Shown: one piece after another, positions 33,736-42,187 of the stretch
How positions within the stretch are numbered: the first letter of the stretch is position 1
Layout: the number at the start of each line of letters is the position of its first letter
Assembly (NCBI RefSeq): GCF_011057685.1
Contig: NZ_LNFY01000001.1
Coordinates: 248,001 to 312,000 of the forward strand
DNA length: 64,000 bases
Reading direction: 5' to 3'
DNA from: Thermotoga sp. Ku-13t
GTDB lineage: Bacteria; Thermotogota; Thermotogae; Thermotogales; DSM-5069
The notes under the pieces: model-generated
What the model was told of the DNA's origin: nothing
The model's input: only the letters and a program-made list of their open reading frames with translations
Database searches by the model: none
Program-made: the position numbers and the translations under genes

Positions 33736-34623
33736 GTGAAAACAGATAGGATCTTGTCGATCCTTTTTATTCTTCCATCGTTTATCCTTGTGGGCATTTT
33801 CATCTACGGATTCATCGGTTGGACCGGCTGGGTTTCGATGGTGAACTGGCGAGATGTGTTTCCCGATTTCACCTTTGTCGGTTTGCGGAACTATGCCAGG
33901 CTTTTTCAGCATTTCAGGTTCGTCATATCCATGAAAAACACGCTGGTCTTTACGGTTCTCTTCCTTCTTTCCAGCATAAGTATAGGCTTGCTGCTCGCGA
34001 TCTTGCTTGACAGAAAGGTTCGTTTTGAGGGCTTCTTCAGAACCGTTTATCTTTTCCCGATGGCGGTGTCGTTCGTTGTCACTGGTGTTGTCTGGCGGTG
34101 GATTTTAAACCCTGGAACTGGTGGAGAGAGTGTGGGATTGAATTGGATGCTGGAAAAAATAGGCTTGGGTTTTTTGAAGAGCGGTTGGTACACCGATCCC
34201 AACATCGGTATCAAGGCGGTCGTGATCGCAGCTGTGTGGCAGATGTCGGGTTACGTGATGGCGCTCTATCTTGCGGGAATAAGATCTATCCCGACTGAGC
34301 TGTACGAAGCTGCGCAGCTGGATGGTGCAAACGTTTTTCAACTGTACAAACACATTGTTCTTCCTCTCCTCAGACCTGTCACTCTGAGTGCGGTGATCAT
34401 ACTGGGGCACATTTCACTGAAGATATTCGATCTGGTCTTTGCCATGACCGGGAGTGGGATCGGCTTTTCGTGTGACGTACCTGCACTCTTCATGTACGAT
34501 ACAACTTTCAGGGGTAACTACTTTTCTCAGGGTGCAGCGATAGCGGTGATACTGCTCCTGTGCGTGGCCGTGCTGATAGTCCCGTATCTGACATACAGCA
34601 TAAGAACGGAGGTTAGAAGATGA
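33736..34623 (+). CDS. Sugar ABC transporter permease, MalF type
   Basis: A 295-residue permease with six helices and the EAA loop 'YEAAQLDGANVFQLYKHIVLPLLRP' near residues 195-219. The GTG start at 33736 follows GGAGGG at a slightly long spacing of about 11 bases. It overlaps the next permease by 4 bases. With the binding protein it forms a CUT1-type hexose importer; as elsewhere in the window no ATPase gene is present. Confidence 0.88.
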   Translation: MKTDRILSILFILPSFILVGIFIYGFIGWTGWVSMVNWRDVFPDFTFVGLRNYARLFQHFRFVISMKNTLVFTVLFLLSSISIGLLLAILLDRKVRFEGFFRTVYLFPMAVSFVVTGVVWRWILNPGTGGESVGLNWMLEKIGLGFLKSGWYTDPNIGIKAVVIAAVWQMSGYVMALYLAGIRSIPTELYEAAQLDGANVFQLYKHIVLPLLRPVTLSAVIILGHISLKIFDLVFAMTGSGIGFSCDVPALFMYDTTFRGNYFSQGAAIAVILLLCVAVLIVPYLTYSIRTEVRR

Positions 34624-35462
34624 GGCTGAGCAGATTCTTCCTGTACCTGGTGCTCATCATCTTCGTACTCTTCTACCTCATGCCGGTCTATGTCCTTGTT
34701 GTGACCAGCTTCAAGAGCTTTAAAGAAATCAGTTTGAGAACAATGTGGATCCCGCCGAAGGAGATCAGCTTTTCCAGCTTTGTAAGAGCCTGGTACGGCG
34801 ATAAATCGAAAGGTCTGAGGGGACTCTCGGGGAACTTCATGAACAGCGTTTATCTCACTGTCCCCGCCACTCTGATCTCCTCCATACTCGGTTCGATGAA
34901 CGGTTATGTTCTCACGAAGTGGAAGTTCAAAAGGGCAAACTTGGTTTTCGCTTTGCTTCTTTTTGGCATGTTCATTCCTTACCAGAGCATTTTGATACCC
35001 CTCGTGCAGGTTCTGCAGAAAACAAAGCTTTACGGAACCATCCCGGGTTTGATACTGGTTCACTGCGTCTATGGAATCCCCATTACGACTCTGATTTTCA
35101 GAAACTATTACTCGACCATCCCTTCAGACATCGTCGAGGCTGCGAAGATAGACGGTGCTGGATTTGTGAAAATATTCGTCAGGGTGCTGCTGCCCCTCTC
35201 CGGCCCGGCGTTCGCCGTCACTGCGATCTGGCAGTTCACTTCCATCTGGAACGACTTCCTCTTCGGCCTCGTTGTTACGCCCAATCCATCGGTACAGCCA
35301 ATAACTGTGGCACTCAACAACCTGGCAGGAAGCTACTTCGTCGAGTGGAATGTGCAGATGGCTGGAGCCCTAATAACGGCGTTTCCAACGCTCATCGTTT
35401 ATATCTTCCTCGGAAAGTTATTCATGAGAGGCTTGCTCTCGGGAAGTCTTTCTGGAATGTGA
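34620..35462 (+). CDS. Sugar ABC transporter permease, MalG type
   Basis: The second permease, 280 residues, six helices, with EAA loop 'VEAAKIDGAGFVKIFVRVLLPLSGP' near residues 175-199 and the typical C-terminal 'FMRGLLSGSLSGM'. It is last in the ROK-binding protein-permease unit. The following gene begins about 150 bases later behind its own ribosome site. Confidence 0.88.
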   Translation: MRLSRFFLYLVLIIFVLFYLMPVYVLVVTSFKSFKEISLRTMWIPPKEISFSSFVRAWYGDKSKGLRGLSGNFMNSVYLTVPATLISSILGSMNGYVLTKWKFKRANLVFALLLFGMFIPYQSILIPLVQVLQKTKLYGTIPGLILVHCVYGIPITTLIFRNYYSTIPSDIVEAAKIDGAGFVKIFVRVLLPLSGPAFAVTAIWQFTSIWNDFLFGLVVTPNPSVQPITVALNNLAGSYFVEWNVQMAGALITAFPTLIVYIFLGKLFMRGLLSGSLSGM

Positions 35463-35608
35463 TTCAACCTGCAGGGCTTAAATGCGAAAATCGTTGTGAA
35501 CTTTATTCTTCGTACTCCGCGCCAGATTGTAGAATAGCAGTGGAAAAATTGACAGAATGCTTTTCCACGAAAGTTCGTAGATTTTTCTGGGCCAGAGGGG
35601 GTGAATCC

Positions 35609-36382
35609 ATGGACCTGAAACTGTCCGACAAAAGAGTACTCGTCTGTGGTGGTACGCGCGGCATCGGTAGGGCGATCGCTGAAGAGTTCACGAAGGAAGG
35701 TTCTACAGTTTTCATAGTCGCGAGGCACCAGTCTAAGGAGATCGCAAAACAGATAGCTGCCCAGTATTCTGGAAAAGTTTTTGGATTCGATGCGGACCTG
35801 TCAAAGGCTGAAGACATAGACCAGATCAAAAAAGCGGTGGGACAGGTGGATGTGCTGATCATCAACTCAGGCGGGCCGAAGACCGGTGACTTTCTTGAAC
35901 TGAGAGACGAAGACTGGCATCTATCCTTCGATTTGCTTGTGATGAGCACGGTGAGGCTGATCAGACATTTCCTGCCAGAAATGATCGAAAGGAAATGGGG
36001 AAGGGTGATCGCTGTAACGTCGACATCAGTTTACGAGCCCTTGCCGAGGCTCCTACTCTCCAATTCACTCAGAATGAGTGTCGTCGGACTCATGAGATCG
36101 CTCTCGAAAGAATATGCGAAATACAACATCACCTTCAACTGCGTTGCACCCGGTCATACCATGACCGAACGTCTGGAGCAATTGATCCGTGAGGCTGCAA
36201 TGAGAATGCAGAAAAGCCAGGAAGAGGTCATGAAACAGATGGCTGAAGAAAACGACATGAAGCGTTTCGCAAAACCTGAAGAAATTGCGGCCGCGGTTGT
36301 GTTCCTTGCCAGTGAGCGGGCTTCGTACATAACCGGTGTGACATTGAGGGTGGATGGAGGATTCGTGCGCGCATCACTTTGA
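35609..36382 (+). CDS. SDR-family oxidoreductase
   Basis: A 257-residue short-chain dehydrogenase. The cofactor motif is 'VCGGTRGIGRAIAEE' near residue 12, with Arg-His in 'VARHQS' favouring NADP(H). The active site reads 'INSGGPKTGDF' in place of NNAG and 'VTSTSVYEPLPRLLLSNSLRMSVVG': the Ser is present, but the usual YxxxK is replaced by SxxxR (SNSLR), as in a subgroup of FabG-like SDRs that lack the classical Tyr/Lys pair. Catalysis is therefore uncertain. The ATG at 35609 follows GAGGGGGTG. Its 3' end overlaps the convergent ispD by 9 bases. Confidence 0.78.
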   Translation: MDLKLSDKRVLVCGGTRGIGRAIAEEFTKEGSTVFIVARHQSKEIAKQIAAQYSGKVFGFDADLSKAEDIDQIKKAVGQVDVLIINSGGPKTGDFLELRDEDWHLSFDLLVMSTVRLIRHFLPEMIERKWGRVIAVTSTSVYEPLPRLLLSNSLRMSVVGLMRSLSKEYAKYNITFNCVAPGHTMTERLEQLIREAAMRMQKSQEEVMKQMAEENDMKRFAKPEEIAAAVVFLASERASYITGVTLRVDGGFVRASL

Positions 36383-37096
36383 AAGAAGCTCAGCGATCTT
36401 TTCTGCAATGGTGAGATCGAATTCTGTGGTCACCTTGATGTTTGTCGGATCACCTTCAACGATTGCCACCGGTTGACCGTTCAGGATGAAGACTCCTGTT
36501 GCGTCCGTCAAGCTCGCTCTCTGATCTTCCGTCAACCGTTCGTAGAGTTCCAGAAAAACCTTTATCCTGAAAGTCTGTGGAGTCTGAACCATGAAAGTAC
36601 GACTTCGTTCGGTCAAACCAACCAGTTTCTCGCCGTCCGAAACACCAACGGTGTCGGTTGCGGGCAGCGCGAGTGTTGCAGCTGAGGATTTTTCACACAA
36701 TTCGATGCTATGCACTATGTGTTCTTTTCTAACGAACGGGCGGGCCGCATCGTGTGTGACAGCCATGTCATCGTCTTTCAGACCATAGTTTTCCTGCACG
36801 AAGTGGAGAGCTCTCAGCAGAGATTCTGTCCTTGTGCCACCTCCGCTGACGAACTGCAGCTTATCTGCTCTAACGTTCGACAGCACCAGGTGTTTCCCGA
36901 ATTCGAACCATTCTTCTGGAAGCACGATCACAATCTTCGCGATCTCAGCGACTTCCAGAAAGGTCGAAACGCTCCAGAGAAGAAGGACCTTCCCACCAAC
37001 CTGCACGAACTGCTTGGGAAGTTTTTTTCCAAGCCTCTTCGATGTTCCACCAGCCAAGATGACGGCGTAGATCAGGTACGAACCCTCCAAAGTCAT
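36374..37096 (-). CDS. ispD: 2-C-methyl-D-erythritol 4-phosphate cytidylyltransferase IspD
   Basis: IspD transfers CMP to methylerythritol phosphate in the non-mevalonate isoprenoid pathway. The CTP-binding 'AVILAGGTSKRLGKKLPKQF' (conserved Gly, Arg and Lys) opens the protein; 'AVTHDAARPFV' and 'LTDATGVFIL' near the C-terminus hold the other active-site residues. About 240 residues, the usual length. The start is unclear: ATG at 37111 and 37096 exist, but a TATAAT covers the second, and GGAGGG sits 7 bases before a CTG at 37075 that begins the protein at 'LIYAVILAGG'. I give the ATG at 37096 as a compromise. Confidence 0.88.
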   Translation of the reverse strand: MTLEGSYLIYAVILAGGTSKRLGKKLPKQFVQVGGKVLLLWSVSTFLEVAEIAKIVIVLPEEWFEFGKHLVLSNVRADKLQFVSGGGTRTESLLRALHFVQENYGLKDDDMAVTHDAARPFVRKEHIVHSIELCEKSSAATLALPATDTVGVSDGEKLVGLTERSRTFMVQTPQTFRIKVFLELYERLTEDQRASLTDATGVFILNGQPVAIVEGDPTNIKVTTEFDLTIAEKIAELLSK

Positions 37097-37143
37097 TATA
37101 GAATCGCCCATAAGTTGTTGTGAAGAATCTTTTTGTGTAGAAT
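37095..37143. promoter_or_regulatory. Overlapping divergent promoters for ispD and the PiT permease
   Basis: Plus strand: TTGTTG (37115-37120), 17 bp, TAGAAT (37138-37143), reading into the PiT gene. Minus strand: TTCACA (37124-37119), 18 bp, TATAAT (37100-37095), reading into ispD. The two -35 boxes overlap, so the promoters may compete. Confidence 0.7.
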
Positions 37144-37177
37144 TTTCTCACGAGACATACGCTAGGAGTGTGGGTGC

Positions 37178-38121
37178 ATGTGGTGGTACGTTTTGCCATC
37201 AGTATTTCTGGGCTGGTCACTGGGTGCAAACGATGCGGCGAACGTTTTTGGCCCGACCGTGGCTTCCGGTTTGATTCCGCATAGGAGAGCTATGATCGCA
37301 GGTTCGTTTTTCGTCGTGATCGGCGCTCTGGTGGGAGGTTCACACGGCCTTCTGAACGTTTCCAACATCACCACCGGTGTCGCTCTCGACAGCGCCATCG
37401 CGGTCCTATCGGCAGCCATAACGGTGACCGTGATGACCTTTTTCAAATTTCCTGTGTCGACGTCCCAGGCGGTCTTTGGAGGCATCCTTGGTACGAACGT
37501 GTTCAGGTTCGGTTTTGAAAACATCAACTGGTCTCCGATGACGAAATTCGTCATCGTCTGGCTGTTGACACCCGCGGGTGCAGCACTGATAGGGTTTCTA
37601 CTGTACGAGGTTCTTGCCACGCTTTTCAGGAGAATTCGATCCGTTCAGTACCAAGACAGATTCATAAAGATCAGTTCCTGGCTGATTGGTTTGTACGGTT
37701 GTTACGCACTCGGTGCGAACAACGTTGCAAATGTGACGGGCGCTCTGTCTGGAAACCTCCTGAGTGTGAATGAGGCTGCGTTGCTCGGAGGTCTGAGCAT
37801 TGCATCTGGAATGATCAGTTTCAGCAAAGGCGTGATAAAGACGGTGGGAAAAGGCATAGTGGCGTTGGATCATTTCTCCGGCATGATTGCAGTTCTAGCG
37901 CATTCAATCACGCTGTGGATTTACAGTCTCGTTGGAATACCGGTATCATCCTCGCAGGCAATCGTTGGAGCGGTCATAGGTCTGGGATACGCCAGGGGTG
38001 TAAAACTGTCAAATCCAGACTCGTGATGAACATCGTACTCGTCTGGGTCATGACGCCCTTCATAGCTGCGATCGTTTCTTACCTTCTCACGACGGCAGTA
38101 AAGTTCTTCTTGAATTCATGA
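37178..38121 (+). CDS. PiT-family inorganic phosphate permease, frameshifted near its end
   Basis: A low-affinity phosphate/cation symporter. Both halves carry the PiT signature: 'GANDAANVFGPTVASG' at residue 17 and 'GANNVANVTGALSG' near 183. The first frame stops at 38026 after 'GLGYARGVK', 282 residues, just before the last membrane helix. In the next frame the normal end follows, 'TVKSRLVMNIVLVWVMTPFIAAI' and on to 38121 (described in pieces). One extra A in the AAAA run near 38010 would restore a 314-residue protein. A sequencing slip, slippage during expression or a recent mutation are all possible. The ATG follows AGGAGTG. Confidence 0.82.
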
Positions 38122-38862
38122 ACCGGAGAAGTCACGTTCACTGGTTCGGTTCGATCGACATTCGGCGCGCTTCCTTGTGGCGATCTCAACGGTGAGTTTG
38201 ATTTCCTCCTGGGTCAGGCTTCTGTACTGGCCAGGTGCGAGGTCTTTGAGTGTGATGTTTTCGAACCTGGTTCGCACGATCTTTGTGTAGTTCAGTCCTA
38301 TCGCTCTCAGTATCTTCTTCACCTCATGGTGTTTTCCTTCTGTCAAAATGATTCTTACAAGTCCATCGTCCACCTCTTCGATTCTCGCAGGCGCGAACTT
38401 TTCCTCACCCAGCTCTATCCCGGCCTCCACAAGACGTTTCATCTCATCAGTGAGTTTCCCATCCTTGTAGATGAGATACTCTCTTTCCAGGCGTGATTTT
38501 GGATCTATCAACAGATGAGTGAACCAGCCATCGGTCGTCAGTATGACCACGCCTTCTACGTCTCTGTCCAGCCGACCGGCCACGTGGAGCCTGTGTACCC
38601 ACGGTTCGTTCAGCAGGTCGAAGATATTCGCATCATCAACCCTATCGCACACATATCCGGCAGGTTTGTGCAGAACGATGTACACGTGTCTGAATGGTCC
38701 AACCCGCCGGCCCAGGCATTCGACCACATCGTTCTTTGAAACATCGAACGCCGGATCCTTCACGATCTCGCTGTTTACTCTCACTTGACCGCTTCTTATC
38801 AACCTTTTGACTTCCGTTCTGGTTCCGACACCGGAATTTGCGAGGTATCTATCGAGTCTCAA
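38116..38862 (-). CDS. RsuA/RluB-family pseudouridine synthase
   Basis: A 248-residue rRNA pseudouridine synthase. An S4 RNA-binding domain (residues 1-60, 'MRLDRYLANSGVGTRTEVKRL') is followed by the catalytic domain with 'AGRLDRDVEGVVILTTDG', whose Asp is the catalytic nucleophile, and 'ILTEGKHHEVKKILRAIGL', the typical late motif. RluB/E/F and RsuA cannot be told apart here. Its start overlaps the end of the LtaS-like gene by 14 bases. Its end overlaps the end of the PiT frame by 6 bases. Confidence 0.88.
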   Translation of the reverse strand: MRLDRYLANSGVGTRTEVKRLIRSGQVRVNSEIVKDPAFDVSKNDVVECLGRRVGPFRHVYIVLHKPAGYVCDRVDDANIFDLLNEPWVHRLHVAGRLDRDVEGVVILTTDGWFTHLLIDPKSRLEREYLIYKDGKLTDEMKRLVEAGIELGEEKFAPARIEEVDDGLVRIILTEGKHHEVKKILRAIGLNYTKIVRTRFENITLKDLAPGQYRSLTQEEIKLTVEIATRKRAECRSNRTSERDFSGS

Positions 38863-40651
38863 CTTTCTCAGTCACCTTTCCTCTGAGATTTTCGAGGAAA
38901 TGCCTCGAAACCTCGATCTGCTTCATCGCACGCCTGTAGCCATCCAGAAACTCATAATAGGGCAAAGGTTCTTTTGTGTTCGTATCAAAACCTGTACTGT
39001 TCGTGATCCTTCCATCCTCCGAGACCACAAAGAATCTCGAACCATCGAAGAATGAACCGTCCGGGAGGTGGTACCTGAACGCGACAAAATCATCGCCGTT
39101 GCAAAGATCTTTCCCGACACAAACTTTGAGATCGCATTTCAAACCCAGGACGTTGAGCAACGTGGGTGTGAAGTCCACCTGTCCTCCCACGGTTGAGATC
39201 TCGTAACTTTTGCCTAGGCCAGGTACGTGGATTATGAGCGGTACGTTGAGAGCTTTGAGGAAATCGTACTCCTCCTTCAGCCATTCACTCATCAATTGTT
39301 TGCTTTCTTTGTTGAACGGATAGAGTCCTGCATGATCGCCGTACACGACCACGATGGAGTTCTCGTAGAGCCCTGCAGCTTTCAGAAGTTGCAGGAAATA
39401 ACCGAAGGCGCGGTCGGCATAATTGATGGCCTGAAGATAGTTTCCAAACAATGTATTTTCATGCCTTGCATCCAGTTGCAGTATCTTCAAATTTTCCGGC
39501 AGGATGAAAGGTGTGTGACTCGATAGCGTAACCACGAAGGCAAAGAAGGGACGAGGCAACTTCTTCAGGATTTCCACTGTCTGTCTGTAAAGGGAGAAGT
39601 CGCTCAGTCCCATACCTACGATGTCGTCCGCTTTGAGATCCTCGAGACCAAAGAATTGGTCAAAACCCAGAGAAACATAAGCCCTTTCTCTGTTCCAGAA
39701 TTTCTTCGTGTTACCGTGGATCGCAACAGTGTGGTAATGTGCCCTTTTGAGCGCTTGGACCAGCCCATCCAGTTCGATGTCTCCATAAGTTTCGTAAGCA
39801 GGATGATCGCCTGGGACGTGCAAAGACGTTAAACTCACGAATTCAGCGTCTGCGGTGTTCCCCGCACCTGTTTGCTGAAAATAGTTGCGGAAGTAAATCG
39901 AATTTCTCTCAAGCAGGGCGTTTAGATTCGGTGTGACTGGCTGATTGTTGTAAGTTCTGCGCAGAAGTACATTCTGCAGAGACTCGAATTGAACGACGAT
40001 CACATTTCTGTTCTGGGCGATTCCGGAGAATTTTTTCCCAGTTTCGCGCTGAGTTTGAACAGGGGAGGGATTCAGAGCAGTGGTATGTTTTTCGAACGCC
40101 AGAAGATATAGAGGATCGTAAATGTGGTACGCAACTACTCCGTACTTGTTGAAGAACTGCATCGGTTTCAGGCCTTCCGCAAATGCTGGGAAAAACGCGA
40201 AAGCTGCGCAGAGGATTATGAAAAGCAGCGGAACCTTTTCTGCTCGCTTTTCTCGCTGCGATAGTCCTTTGAGGAATCTTCTATCGAAGAAAACCACCAA
40301 CGGTATGTCCGCAACGAATGACAGCGAGGCTGGATTGAGGAAGTACTTTATGCTCGAACCAACCTTGGGCAGTTGTGGTAAGAGGAGCAGATGTTTGATC
40401 GACGGTAAAGAGCCGAAGTTCTGAAAGTAAAGGTAATCCACGATGAACATGCCAGACAGGACGCAGTAAAGCAAGAACTGCTGTTTTTCGAAAAACGTTG
40501 CAAACAAAGCAATGAGAAGCGAGCACCAGAGAAAGCTGCTGAGCATGCTTTGAATCTTGACAGTGCCCACTGTGAAAAGATAGAACAAAAAGAGTTTCAT
40601 ACAGATGAGGACATAGAGCAAGAGGGTGTACTTTTTCTTCGTCAACCCCAT
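38849..40651 (-). CDS. LtaS-like membrane sulfatase/phosphoglycerol transferase
   Basis: A 600-residue protein with five N-terminal membrane helices (about 10-190) and an extracytoplasmic sulfatase-like domain. The domain begins with 'VIVVQFESLQN', where Glu is the first metal ligand, then 'QTGAGNTADAEFVSL' containing the Thr nucleophile, 'AIHGNTKKFWNRERAY' and 'VYGDHAGLYPF' with the Asp/His metal ligands. This is the arrangement of lipoteichoic acid synthase and of OpgB/MdoB-type phosphoglycerol transferases. A diderm with no known teichoic acids would use it on another surface polymer or glycolipid. Confidence 0.85.
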   Translation of the reverse strand: MGLTKKKYTLLLYVLICMKLFLFYLFTVGTVKIQSMLSSFLWCSLLIALFATFFEKQQFLLYCVLSGMFIVDYLYFQNFGSLPSIKHLLLLPQLPKVGSSIKYFLNPASLSFVADIPLVVFFDRRFLKGLSQREKRAEKVPLLFIILCAAFAFFPAFAEGLKPMQFFNKYGVVAYHIYDPLYLLAFEKHTTALNPSPVQTQRETGKKFSGIAQNRNVIVVQFESLQNVLLRRTYNNQPVTPNLNALLERNSIYFRNYFQQTGAGNTADAEFVSLTSLHVPGDHPAYETYGDIELDGLVQALKRAHYHTVAIHGNTKKFWNRERAYVSLGFDQFFGLEDLKADDIVGMGLSDFSLYRQTVEILKKLPRPFFAFVVTLSSHTPFILPENLKILQLDARHENTLFGNYLQAINYADRAFGYFLQLLKAAGLYENSIVVVYGDHAGLYPFNKESKQLMSEWLKEEYDFLKALNVPLIIHVPGLGKSYEISTVGGQVDFTPTLLNVLGLKCDLKVCVGKDLCNGDDFVAFRYHLPDGSFFDGSRFFVVSEDGRITNSTGFDTNTKEPLPYYEFLDGYRRAMKQIEVSRHFLENLRGKVTEKVETR

Positions 40652-40675
40652 TCACCCAACCTATTATAGCGGGGT

Positions 40676-42040
40676 TCAAATCGCAGGAAGCTGTTTCAGT
40701 TTTCGAATCACGCTTTTGCCCCAGCTGAACGCGACCACCGTGTTGGTAAGATTACCGATCACGATGCCCAGCCAGACACCCTGAAGACCGATTCTCACCA
40801 CACTCACGAAGAGCCAACAGAAGAAGACCTGAAGCAGAAGCGTCCTGAATATTGTGACGATCAAGCTTTTCATACCATGACCTATACCCTGGAACATAGC
40901 GGAGGTGAACATGCCAAAAGGAGTACCTGGTAGGAAGAGACTGAGCACCCTCAAAGCGTTCACTATGTCGTTGAATATGATGCTGCCCTGCTCGGAGTAG
41001 GAGAAAAGAAAAGCTATCTGCTTTGAAAGTATCTGCACAAACAACATCACAGCGATGCCTATGAGAAGTCCCAATCTGATGGCGTAAAGATAAGCTTTCT
41101 CGAGTTTTTCAATGTCTTTCGCACCGTAGGTTGCTCCCACAACGGTTGTCACCGCCGCTGCAATACCTAACATGGGAATGGTGCCAAAGTTGATGATCCT
41201 CCAGGCGCTCGTGAACACTGCAATACCATTCGCACCCGCTGCGATCGATGCGAACCTGTTCAGAATGAAGATCGCTATGGACATCGAAAGCTGCGCCAGA
41301 GATGCGGGAATTCCTATAGAGAGTATCCTCCATAAATGAGAAAAGTCGAGCCGATTTTTCCTGAAGCTGAGGTCTAAGTATGAGACTTTTCGAACGAAGA
41401 ACCAGTAGGCGCTCAAGAGTAAACCGACTGTCGCAGAAATCACAGTCGCATAGGCCGCTCCGGCAACGTTCAGCCTGAACCAGTAGATGAAGATGGGATC
41501 CAGCACTATGTTCAGGACCGATCCGGTTGTTATCACGATCATCGCGCGTCTGGCATCACCTTCAGCACGGAAGATCGCGTTCGCAACGTTGGTAAGCATG
41601 AAAACGATCGTGAATGGAAGGACAATGTACGAATACTGCAAACAGAGTTCGAGCGCTTCGTTGGTCTGACCCATGAGGACCAAGGCAGGTTTGATCGATA
41701 CCAATGAAGCGACCGTTATCACGACAGATAGAATCGACACGAGTATCAGGGCCACTTTCGCCGCATTCTCAGCCCCAATTTTGTCTTTTGCACCGATCCG
41801 CTGTGAGACCACCGCGTTCGTACCTATGCCGAGACCTGCTGCGAGCGAAAAGATGATCATGAATATCGGGAAGAATCCACCCACCGCGGCGAGTGCGTTC
41901 GGTCCGAGTCCGGCGACCCATACCGCGTCGACCAGATTGTAAAGCGTCTGAACGAGCATGGCGATCATCATGGGACCAGAGAGTTTTCTTATGGCTTTTT
42001 TCGGATCTCCAAGTAGCGTGGATACATTTCTTTGCGTCAT
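40676..42040 (-). CDS. MATE-family efflux transporter
   Basis: A multidrug/cation antiporter of the MATE family, 454 residues with twelve helices in two homologous halves. Typical stretches are 'MIAMLVQTLYNLVDAVWVAGLGPNALAAVG' and 'VVSQRIGAKD' in the first half and 'AAVTTVVGATYGAKDIEKLEKA' in the second. It is closest in style to the DinF/NorM-like bacterial branch. The ATG at 42040 lies 12 bases after GGAGGTG; upstream in-frame codons at 42055 or 42061 are alternatives. A second MATE gene lies at 56 kb. Confidence 0.9.
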   Translation of the reverse strand: MTQRNVSTLLGDPKKAIRKLSGPMMIAMLVQTLYNLVDAVWVAGLGPNALAAVGGFFPIFMIIFSLAAGLGIGTNAVVSQRIGAKDKIGAENAAKVALILVSILSVVITVASLVSIKPALVLMGQTNEALELCLQYSYIVLPFTIVFMLTNVANAIFRAEGDARRAMIVITTGSVLNIVLDPIFIYWFRLNVAGAAYATVISATVGLLLSAYWFFVRKVSYLDLSFRKNRLDFSHLWRILSIGIPASLAQLSMSIAIFILNRFASIAAGANGIAVFTSAWRIINFGTIPMLGIAAAVTTVVGATYGAKDIEKLEKAYLYAIRLGLLIGIAVMLFVQILSKQIAFLFSYSEQGSIIFNDIVNALRVLSLFLPGTPFGMFTSAMFQGIGHGMKSLIVTIFRTLLLQVFFCWLFVSVVRIGLQGVWLGIVIGNLTNTVVAFSWGKSVIRKLKQLPAI

Positions 42041-42187
42041 TTCCAGACTAAACACCTCCAATCACTGCAGATACGTTCGCTAACAGAACCATTCTATCAC
42101 GATCGTTATGGTGAAGCTGATCCTGTATCAATTACAAGTTTTAAGAATCAAAAAGATTGTGCTATCCTTTAATCGGGAGGCGAAGGT

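Noticed and set aside
34919-35608. An N-terminal extension of the SDR at 35.6 kb into the permease gene
   Set aside because: The extension is the permease read in the wrong frame; the ATG at 35609 has its own GAGGGGGTG and starts the fold.
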